Below are positions 1 through 9,800 of a DNA stretch of 64,000 nucleotides, piece by piece (within the stretch, counting starts at the first letter, position 1; every line of letters starts with the position of its first letter). Location of the stretch: positions 732,001-796,000 of the forward strand of contig JAYJMM010000090.1 of NCBI GenBank assembly GCA_037349105.1, read 5' to 3'. The stretch comes from Limnomonas spitsbergensis. Taxonomy: Eukaryota > Chlorophyta > Chlorophyceae > Chlamydomonadales. Below the pieces are notes generated by a model. It had not been told where the DNA came from. It worked only from the letters and a program-made list of their open reading frames with translations, and did not search any database. Made by a program: the position numbers and the translations under genes.

Positions 1-290
1 GTCACACTTGCACACCCTTGTGCACACTCTCACATCCTTGGTCACACTCTCACACCATTGGTCACACTCTCACACCCGTGGGCACACTCTCACACCCGTG
101 GGCACACTCTCACACCCTTGGGCACATTCTTACACCCTTGTGCACACTCTCACACCGTTGGTCACCCTTGCACACCCTTGTGCACACTCTCACACCCTTG
201 GTCACCCTTGCACACCCTTGTGCACACTCTCATACCCTTGGTCACACTCTCACACCCTTCGTCACACTCTTGGTCAGCCTCACCTCTAAA
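1..290. repeat. 20-bp minisatellite
   Basis: Tandem copies of a unit close to CACACCCTTGGTCACACTCT, with variants TTGTG and CGTGG, fill the left edge. The array ends just before a pyrimidine-rich stretch and a TTGTTGCAG acceptor at 318, so it probably lies in an intron of the plus-strand gene that follows. Open frames through it only reflect the repeat. Confidence 0.9.
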
Positions 291-318
291 GCCCCGGTGT
301 GCCCCCGCGTTTGTTGCA

Positions 319-981
319 GGTGTTGCTGCCCCCGCATTCAATGTACGTGCATCTGCCCCTGCGCTGGGCAAGTGAGGCATGCCCTCCGAGCTTGGGGCAG
401 AGCCGCTCCTCTCCGCTTCCCGTGAAAGGTTTGAAGGCAGGGTCGCCGACTGGCCGCCGCCGCCATCATCAGACCCTGCTCCTTCGGCCGCGACTGTACA
501 CCTGGTGCCGGCATCGCCATCAGCCGCGCCTCCCGTCGCTTGCGACAAGCTTAACTCTTGGCAGCTGACTGAGGCCTTCAAACGACTGACCGGCTGCGCT
601 CCTGCACCACCTACTCCGCTCTTTCCTCCCACGCCTTCCGCCCCCTGTGCAACTCCCGATCCCTCGCTGATGCCTCCAAGCGTGCTCGTTAACAACACTG
701 CCGTCGGCGCCGCCCCATCAGCTGCGCCCTCCGCCGCTCCTCCTCCTCCTCCTCCGCCGCCATCGCCCGCCAGCGTCCTGGACCTGTACCGCGTCAACCA
801 GGTGCTACTGGCCCGCGAGGAGGGCGCTGTGTCGGACGCCACCGCGGCGCCGGTAGAAGACGTGGAGGCGCGGGTGCGGCTAATTAAAGAGCTCTTCAGC
901 GACAGCGTGCGCGAGACCATTGCCTTGACGCGGTGGCTGATGCGCGACATGAGCTGCCGGCTTCCGTTCACGACGGGATGA
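319..981 (+). CDS. 3' exon(s) of an unrecognised Pro/Ala-rich protein
   Basis: This is the end of a gene that starts left of the window. After the acceptor TTGTTGCAG (ends 318), a short exon could run to about 371 (reading VAAPAFNVRASAPALG) before a GTGAGG donor. A second exon, from an acceptor near 442, runs open to the TGA at 979-981. The protein has a Ser/Pro/Ala-rich low-complexity part with a run of eight prolines, then a conserved-looking charged helical tail (LDLYRVNQVLLAREE, then VRLIKELFSDSVRETIALTRWL). I do not recognise the family. A 285-codon frame on the opposite strand (162-1019) is Gly-rich and looks like a shadow. The exon split is inferred. Confidence 0.5.
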
Positions 982-1019
982 GCAATGGCTGATGGCCAGC
1001 ACAGGGACACGCAGAACAA

Positions 1020-2040
1020 TCATTCACATGTCAAAATCTGGGGTGGGGAATGAGCTTGATGCCTGACTGCAGCCAGAGACATGCAAAACAACCAGCAGTG
1101 ATATGACTAGATAAGCTGGGGCGGGAAATGAGCTACAGGCCTGATTGCTACCAAGAGGTATGCAAAACAACCATTAGCTAAAAAGCCATTGGCTAGCATA
1201 GCTGATTAGTGTGCGAGCACACGCCTTTATTATTAGGATATTACAAGCGGGGGCTGGGAATGAGCTGGACACCTGATGGCCACCACAGAGGCGCGCAAAC
1301 AATGATTTATTTTTATCTATTATGATTACGAGCTGGGGCGGGGAATGAGTTTACCTGATTGCCACCAAGAGGTACGCACAACAAACCTAAGGACCTGTCG
1401 GCTGCCGTTCACGACGGGATGTGCAATGCCTGATGGCCATGATAAGGGCATGCTTAACCCTAAATTGTAACCCTAAACTAGACGGGATGTGCAATGCCTG
1501 ATGGCCATTATTAAGGCATGCCAAACCAGGGGTGGAAAACAACCATCAGCGATATGAGCTGGAGCGGGGAATGAGCTTAGCCTGATTGCTTCCAAGAGGC
1601 AGGCGGTACAATCATTTGCATTACGGCTAGATGAGCTGGAGCTGGGAATGAGCTATGCCCGATTCCCACCAGACGCGTGCCAAACAATCATTAGCATCAC
1701 AGGCTGGAGTGGACAATGAGCTTGATGCCTGATTCCCACCAGAGGCATGCCAAACAATCATTGGCTGTCAAGTCGTTAAGTAGCATACGGTAGCTAATTA
1801 GTGTGGGAGCACACACCTTCTTTTTTTACTATGTTTTTTAGTACATATTGTTTTAGTACATGACGAGCTGGGGCGAAAAATGAGCCACGTGGCTGATGGT
1901 CACCACCAAGGGCGCGCAAACAATGATTCTTTAATTATTATTATAATGAGCTGGGGCGGGAAATGAGCTATGCCTGACGGCCACCACAAAGGGCGCACAC
2001 CTCAATCGTCCGTGATATGATCTGGAGAGAGGGAAGGGTA
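1020..2040. repeat. degenerate ~100-bp direct repeats copied from the upstream gene's end
   Basis: Roughly ten imperfect copies carry the core GAGCTGGGGCGGGAAATGAG followed by GCCTGATTGCCACCAAGAGG and ATGCAAAACAA. Two copies (about 1397-1452 and 1478-1515) repeat the last coding bases of the 319-981 gene (CCGTTCACGACGGGATG) with its downstream flank. The TGA stop of the gene reads TGT in these copies. No gene is seen here. Confidence 0.75.
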
Positions 2041-2104
2041 TTTTAAAGAAAGCAAGCGTGTGAGCGCAAGCAGGGGATGTGAATCCAGAAAATGCGCAGC
2101 CTGC

Positions 2105-2470
2105 ACCGTCACCCTTCCTAAACCCTTAACCCTGAACCTTTACCTTGCCGCATAGTGACATTGAGCTTTCCCTTGTCCTTACACTGCCACCATCCTGAAA
2201 TCTATGACATAAAGATAAGGCATGGGTCCGTACCGTGACCCTCCCTAAACCCTATCCCTTAACCCTTACCTTGCCACATAGTGACATTGAGCTTTCCCTT
2301 GTCCTTACACTGCCACCATCCTGAAATCTATGACATAAAGATAAGGCATGGGTCCGTACCACGACCCTCCCTAAACCCTATCCCTTAACCCTTACCTTGC
2401 CACATGGTGACATTGAGCTTTCCCTTGCCCCCACACTGCCACCATCCTAAATTTTATGACATTGAGCTAA
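2105..2470. repeat. three ~123-bp direct repeats
   Basis: Three near-identical head-to-tail copies begin with CCCTAAACCCTTAACC-like sequence and continue with TTGCCACATAGTGACATTGA and CACTGCCACCATCCTGAAAT. No coding signal is seen. Confidence 0.85.
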
Positions 2471-2589
2471 GGCGTAGGTCTGGAAAGGGAATGCTTGTAT
2501 AGGTGAAGCAGCCTGCACCGTGACCCTCGCTACCTTGCCACATGGAGAGGAGAGGTGGATGCAGGTAGGGCATGCTGGCCCAGGTGACA

Positions 2590-2655
2590 GGGTTTTTAGG
2601 GTTCAGGGTTTAGGGTTTAGGGGTTAGGCAACCCTAAACCCTAAACTCTGGGTTC
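2590..2655. repeat. inverted interstitial telomere-like repeat
   Basis: GGGTTTAGGGTTTAGGGG runs directly into the opposite orientation CAACCCTAAACCCTAAAC, forming a head-to-head palindrome of the plant/algal telomere unit TTTAGGG. Confidence 0.85.
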
Positions 2656-2810
2656 CCCTAGGGCGCAGTCTGCACCGTCACACACTATCCAGACTGCTGT
2701 CACCTGGGCGAGTATGCCCTACGGAGCAGACTGCTGTCATCGTCACACACTATACCTTGCGGCATAGAGCTGGACCTTGACACTGCCACCACCTTGCCAA
2801 ATTAAAGCAG

Positions 2811-3655
2811 GGCATGCCCATCCAGGTGGCAGCAGGACATGCCCATCTAGGTGGCAGCAGGGCATGCCCATCTAGGTGGTGCATGGCATGCCCATCTAGG
2901 TGGCAGAAGGGCATGCCCATCTAGGTGGCAGCAGGGCATGCCCATCTAGGTGGCAGCAGGGCATGCCCATCTAGGTGGCAACAGGGCATGCCCATCTAGG
3001 TGGCAGCAGGGCATGCCCATCTAGGTGGAAGCAGGGCATGCCCATCTAGGTGGCAACAGGGCATGCCCAGCTAGGTGGCAGCAGGGCATGCCCATCTAGG
3101 TGGAAGCAGGGCATGCCCATCTAGGTGGCAGCAGGGCATGCCCATCGAGGTGGCAGCAGGGCATGCCCATCTAGGTGGCAGCAGGGCATGCCCATCTAGG
3201 TGGAAGCAGGGCATGCCCATCTAGGTGGCAGCAGGGCATGCCCATCTAGGTGGCAGCAGGGCATGCCCATCTAGGTGGCAGCAGGGCATGCTCATCTAGG
3301 TGGCAGCAGGGCATACCAATCGAGGTGGCAGCAGGGCATGCCCATCTAGGTGGAAGCAGGGCATGCCCATCTAGGTGGCAGCAGGGCATGCCCATCTAGG
3401 TGGCAACAGGGCATGCCCATCGAGGTGGCAGCAGGGCATGCCCATCTAGGTGGCAGCAGGGCATGCCCATCTAGGTGGAAGCAGGGCATGCCCATCTAGG
3501 TGGCAGCAGGGCATGCCCATTGAGGTGGCAACAGGGCATGCCCATCTAGGTGGAAGCAGGGCATGCCCATCTAGGTGGCAGCAGGGCATGCCCATCGAGG
3601 TGGAAGCAGGGCATGCCCATCTAGGTGGCAGCAGGGCATGCCCATTGAGGTGGCA
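2811..3655. repeat. 25-bp minisatellite (~34 copies)
   Basis: Unit GCAGGGCATGCCCATCTAGG plus TGGCA, with point variants. Because 25 is not a multiple of three, open frames cross the array in all phases and are artefacts. The array sits directly downstream, in gene orientation, of the last cyclase exon found (3816-3909). Its edge resembles the flank of that exon (GTTCAGACTGCGGCCACC). Confidence 0.95.
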
Positions 3656-3815
3656 GCAGCCTGAACGGTTACACTCCTCAGAAAGATATAAAACTATGCC
3701 CCCTGAAGGTGTGCGGGTTAGGAGATAAGCGCAGCTCGGGGCCGCAGCCACATCCGCACCGTCCATAATACGGTTACATCTAGGTGGCCGCAGTCTGAAC
3801 AGTTACACTCCTGAC

Positions 3816-6800
3816 CTTGCGACATGGAGCGCAGGCGTAGCTCCTCGCTGCCCTCCTCTTCAGGGAAAAGACCTTTGGGCCACTTGTGGCGTGCAAGCAG
3901 CTGTTGCACCTGCGAGACCACAAGCACGGAACAGGGGAGGCTGCTCGACATACCACGAGCAGGGAAATATGCAGGTCTTCGGGCCACTGGTGCCGCGCAA
4001 GCAGCTGCTCTGCACCTGCGAGCCCATAGGCATGGAACAGGGTAGGCTACTCGACACACCACTGGCGGGGTGAAACCCTTCATAGCCATCGTTTAAACGA
4101 ATCCGCTCAGCATGTACCGCAAGGTACATAAATTATTTGATCTCCATAATGGAAAAAAACAACAGGCACGCACCGGCAGACAAACCTTAACCCTAAACCA
4201 TGAACCCTAAACCCTTAACAGGCACTCACCTGCAGGCAGAACTTGACGGCGTCCGCTGCCTCCGCAAAAGCAATTGAATATGAATCTGCGGCGATCAACA
4301 TTGGGGCAGTCAATGGTCATTTGCTGCCAATCAAGAAAGCCAGATCCGTACCAGCAGGGCAGAGGATCCGCAGCAGCAGTACAGAGGCACTGACGCTTTG
4401 TATCAGCAGTCTAGTGGCACTCCGATATGATACCAGCTGCACGATAAGGTCCTCATTATTCCAGAATAGTAACTATTACATGTTATTATAGGTTTCAGGT
4501 TTCAAAACGTCATGAGGTTGACGCTGGGACAAAAAGCGAAAAACAATTCGGCGAAAACACTTCAAGATTCGCAATATGCAAATGCCCTACCGCCCTACTC
4601 TCACCTCCCTCCTGCTCCACCACATGCCCGAAGTTCGTCGTCTTTGCTTTCTGGATCAGGTTGTTGTGAACGACCAGCGCGTGCATCATCTGCTCGGGTG
4701 TGGACTTCATATGATCTGAGATAGGGTTAAAATGGATGGAGCAGTCGTAAATAGGGTTCAAATGGACAAAGAGGAAAAGTAACAAAGCTATGAGGACCAG
4801 CACGTGCAGCATCTGCTCGGAAGTCGAATATATAACATCCTGGAAAAGTAATGACATCTTGCGCCAATAAGGATCAACATATGCAATACGTGTTCATCAG
4901 GACATGCTCTGGCAATTTCTTCCCTTACATAATAATAAATATATAATAATACAAAGATTATGTATGAAGTTGCTCGTCTTTGCCTTTGGGATCAGATTGT
5001 AATGGTCGCCCAGACGCCCACTCACCCAGAGCAAGCATCCTCACCTGATCAGGAGAGATTTTCACTTGGATTGTGATTCGGGGAAGCCCTATATACTGAG
5101 TTTGGCAAGGCCTATTTACGGACAAAACATCCGGGCAACAGGGCTCACAAGAAATGGCAGAACTACCCTAACCTAGTTGTTGTGAATGCATCAGGATACC
5201 CTAATGAATCAACCCTAAACCCAAAACATAAACCAGAGCGTGCCTGGTCAGTTTATCATTGGGACTGGTAAGGGCAGGCATGTCACCTTTCGTCCCCTCC
5301 TCCGTATAACCCTTCACCCCCTCTGCTGAAAACTCTTCGATGTCTGTGACCACTGGTGGCATGAGACTGCTGGTGAGCAATGGCGACTAGACCCCTCACC
5401 TTCGACCCTCCCCCCCTCCCTTGAACCCTGACCCCCTCCCTTAAACCCTGACCCTCCCTTGAACCTTGAGCCCCTCCCTTAACTCCTGAATTCCTCTCTT
5501 AAACCCTGCCCCCCTCCCTTAAACCCTGACCCCCTCCCTTGAACCCTGCCCCTCTCCCTTAAACACTGACCCTCCCTTAAACCCTGACCCCCTCCCTTAG
5601 ACCCTGCACCCCTCCCTTTAACCCGACCCCTCCCTTAAACACTGACTCCCTCTCTTACACCTTGATCCCCTCCCTTAAACCCTGACCCCCTCTTTAAAAC
5701 CCTGCCCCCCTCCCTTAAACCCTGCCCCCCTCCCTAAAACCCTGCCCCCCTCCCTTAAACCCTGACCCCCTCTTTAAAACCCTGCCCCCCTCCCTTCAAC
5801 CCTGCCCCCCTCCCTTCAACCCTGCCCCCTCCCTTAAACCCTGGCCCCGTCCCTTAAACCGAGCCCCCTTCCTTAAATTAAACCCTGCGCACCTCCCTTA
5901 AACCCTGCCCCCCCCCCCCTCCTATCAAGAACCTTCACCTGAAAACTCATTTTATGTCTGTGAACAGTAGTGGCAAGAGGCCGCTGGTGGGTGGCGGTTT
6001 CATGTCCCCTCACCCTAAACCCTGACCCCCCCCATATAAACCCTCACCTGAAAACCCCTCTATATCTCTGTCACCACTAGTGACATGAGGCCGCTGGTGG
6101 CTGGCGGTTTCATGTCCGCTCACCCTAAACCCTGACCCCCCCCATATAAACCCTCACCTGAAAACCCCTCTATATCTGTCACCACTAGTGACATGAGGCC
6201 GCTGGTGGGTGGCGGTTTCATGCGCTTGCGTATATCGATCATGTTCTGCAACAGCTGGGGCCGGCTGCCACGCCTCAAGAAGATATACCTGCGAAAAGGG
6301 TAGGGGAGAGGGGGCGGAGTGGAGGTTTGGGGAGTCGATGTTGATCATGTTCAGCAGCAGCAGGGCCCGGCTACCACACCTGAAGGAGGAGTACCTGCCA
6401 AAAGGGGGTTTAGGGGGTAAGAAAAGGGAGGGAGGGAATGGAGGGCTGGGGAGTCTGTAAACCTCACCTAGCAGTTTCTGACTAGCTATCGAGCTAGGGC
6501 TGATTGAGGTAGACGCGTTAGGATTGATGACCTAACCGAGCACGCACGCATCTACCTCAATCAGCCCTAGCTTGATAGCTAGTCGGAAACTGCTAGGTGT
6601 GGTTAACAGAGTCGATGCTGATCATGTTGAGCAGCAGCTGGGCCCCGCTACTATGCCTCAATGAGGAGCACCTGAGATAATGGGATGAGAGGGGATGAGA
6701 GGGAGGGAGGGGAGGTTTGGAGGCTTGGATGCTGATTATGTCCAGGAGCAGCTATAGCCGGTGGCCAGGCCTGAAGGAGGAGTCCCTGCGAAAGGGGTGT

Positions 6801-9800
6801 GGGAAAAGGGAGCGTGGGAGTGGCACGTACGAGAGTGAATGTCGATCATGTTCAGCGGGAGCTGAAGCATGCTGTCATCAAGAAGCCTGCTGCCACGCCT
6901 CAATAACAGGTGAGTGCAAGAGGGGTAGGGGAGGATTGAGGGCATGGACAGTGGTGAAGTAGATGTCGATCATGTTCAGTGGCAGCTGCAACCATCTGCC
7001 TCAAGAGCACGTTACTGCATAAAGTGGCTGCCTCAATAGCACGTAACTTAAGAGCGTAGCTACCTCAATAGCAAGGGACTGCAGAAAGTAACTGCATCAA
7101 GGGCAAGGGACTGCAGAATGTAACTGCATCAAGAGCACGTAACTTAAGAGTGTAACTGCCTCAAGAGCAAGGGACTGCAGAAAGTAACTGCATCAAGGGC
7201 AAGGGACTGCAGAAAGTAACTGCATCAAGAGCAAAGGACTGCAGAAAGTAACTGCCAAGGGCAAGGGACTGCAGAAAGTAACTACATCAAGAGCAAAGGA
7301 CTGCAGAAAGTAACTGCCTCAAGGGCAAGGGACTGCAGAAAGTAACTGCATCAAGAGCAAGGGACTGCAGAAAGTAACTGCCTCAAGGGCAAATGACTGC
7401 AGAAAGTAACTGCATCAAGAGCAAGGGACTGCAGAAAGTAACTGCATCAAGGGCAAGGGACTGCAGAAAGTAACTGCATCATGAGCAAAGGATTGCATAA
7501 AGTAACTGCCTCAAAGGCAATGGACTTCAGAAAGTAACTGCGTCAAGAGCAAGGGACTGCAGAAAGTAACTGCCTCGAGGGCAAGGGACTGCAGAAAGTA
7601 ACTGCATCAAGGGCAAGGGACTGCAGAAAGTAACTACCTCAAGAGCAAAAAGGACTGCAGAAAGTAATTGCCTCAAGATGAAGGGACTGCACAAAGTAAA
7701 TGCATCAAGGGCAAGGGACTGCAGAAAGTAACCGCCTCAAGGGCAAAGGACTGCACAAAGTAACTGCATCAAGAGCAAATGACTGCAGAAAGTAACTGCC
7801 TCAAGGGCAAGGGACTGTAGAAAGTAACTGCATCAAGAGCAAATGACTGCAGAAAGTAACCGCATCAAGGGCAAGGGACTGCAGAAAGTAACTGCATCAT
7901 GATGTTCAGGAGCAGCTGTGGCCGGCAACCTTGCCAACAGAAGGAGCACCTGCATAAAGTGTGTGTGGGTGGGGTGGGGTGGGGGGGGCGGGAGGGAGAA
8001 TGAGAGATAGAGAGAGGAGAGTTCAGGAGTGGATGGTGATGATGTTCAGCAACAGCTGTGGACGGCCAGTATGTCTCAAGATACCGTGTTACGATGCTGG
8101 AGGGCTGGAGGCATGAGAAGCTGCACAGGGAGGAGTGTGGGATTGGGGAGGGGGGAGATCCTGCATGACAGGAGGCCAGGAAGGGAGGGTGGAGGGAATG
8201 AAAAGCTATGCGGAGGGCATGAGGGCAGTTGCGACAGAGGGAAAGCGTCCAGCAGCCCCGGATCGAGTGGGGGAGACTGACTGCACAGAGGCAGGGCAGG
8301 GAGGGTTATAGAGTGTGTGCAGCTGAGGAGGGGTGGGGATACATGGAGGAGGGTAGGGATGTGGGGAAGAGGGGAGGGAGGAGGGGAGGGAGAGGGGGAG
8401 GAGGAAGTTCAAATGTGTAGGTCGAGGTCAGGAGGGCGTGCGAGGAGGGCGAGTGGGTGCGGAATGGGTGGGAGGGAATGAGAAGTTGTGCGGAGGGGAG
8501 GGTGGAGCAAAGGAGGGGGGCAGGGATGGAGAGGGGTAGAAATGGGGTGGGGGAGATATGGAGGGCGGAGGCCATGAGGGCATGCATATGAGGGAGGGTG
8601 GAGTGGTGGACATAGGGGGGGTGGAGGGAGGTGGGAGGAGGGAGTGGGGGAGGGATACAACTCAACCCAACATGAAACCCAACCGCCCCGAACAATACCC
8701 AACCGCCATTCAGAACTCTTCCTCTCGCACGAAACAAACACAGACAGCGACGCTGATGCAACCAACGTGATTACAGCTGAGACCCAACCGTTGTTTAAAA
8801 ACCAAAACACCCAACCACCATTCAAAACGTTCTCAGCGACACACGAAGACAAAAAAAACTGATGCAACCAACGCAATTATCGCACATATTCAACCGCTGC
8901 ACAATTTCAAATCCAACCGCTGCACAAACATCCACAACACCCAACCGCCCTTCGAAACTCTCTCCTTCTCTCTCACCACACGAAGAAGAACAGCAGAGCT
9001 GATGAGATCAATGCAATCACCACAAAGATCCAAGGCCACCTCGACCACCACTCCACCACGGTTTGTGTGCTGGTCCCAGGCAGACATAAGATGAGTGCAG
9101 GCTGACCGCTGGACGGGGCGGTCGCAACAGTCGCGGTGCCCTGCAGCGGCAGAATGAGAGACAAATTGTACGCGCAACAGAGATTGTGGATCCTTAAGAT
9201 CGTGGATCCCAAACATTGCGGATCTACAGCATTGTGGATCCAAAACATTGTGGATCTAAAGCATTGTGGATCCAAAAGATGTTGGATCTCAAAGATTTTA
9301 AATCCCAAACATTGCGGATCGACAAGCCACCTCTGCCGTCCTGATATCCTGCCTTCCCCTCATCTGTCTCTCCCCTGACCTCCCACTCTCCTGATCCCCC
9401 ACGCCCACTCCCCCACTCCTGCGTGCCCAAACTTGTTACAGAGCTGGCATATAGTCCTGTCTTTACACTACCGCTTTGAGTTATTTCCTTCCCTCATCCC
9501 CCCTCTTCCGTTCTTCTGCAACCACTCTTCCACTCTCCCCCACTCTAACCTGATCCCACTCCGACGCTCCCACTCTCCCACTTTCCTCCCCCCGTCTTCC
9601 TCTCCCCCTCTCCCACTCCCCCCCCCCCCCCCCTCTTCCTCTCCCACTCTTCGGCTCCCATTCTTCCACACCCTCTCCTGGTCCCACTCCAACTCTCCCA
9701 AACTCATGTCGTTCTCTGCCCACCCACCCTCTCCCGCTCTGCCTGGCTCATTCTAGCTGCCACACTTGCACCCCTCAAACGTGAAATACTCCCACACTCC

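Larger units (their letters stand above)
3816..6288 (-). other. Exons 13-16: first half of the class III cyclase catalytic domain
   Basis: Exon 13 (6288-6158) holds the basic linker QLLQNMIDIRKRMK and MSLVVTDIEGFS, with the first metal-binding Asp. Exon 14 (4715-4605) reads STPEQMMHALVVHNNLI and FGHVVEQEG. Exon 15 (4285-4230) completes the second metal site, giving EGDSYSIAFAEAADAVKFCL. Exon 16 (3909-3816) reads VQQLLARHKWPKGLF, the conserved helix that follows. In class III cyclases the residue four before the metal-site Asp is Lys in adenylyl and Glu in guanylyl enzymes; here it is Glu. The later substrate-binding and transition-state segments (the VN..AR region) are not found. Exon 16 uses a weaker GTCAGG donor. 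Confidence 0.85.

Noticed and set aside
1..270. CRISPR-like array
   Set aside because: Units have no unique spacers; it is a plain tandem repeat in a eukaryotic intron.
162..1019. 285-codon minus-strand frame
   Set aside because: Gly- and Ser-rich low complexity opposite a better plus-strand reading with a charged helical tail; runs through the minisatellite.
3446..3766. Frames with CCHLDGHALLPPRW-type repeats
   Set aside because: They are translations of the 25-bp minisatellite in alternating phase.
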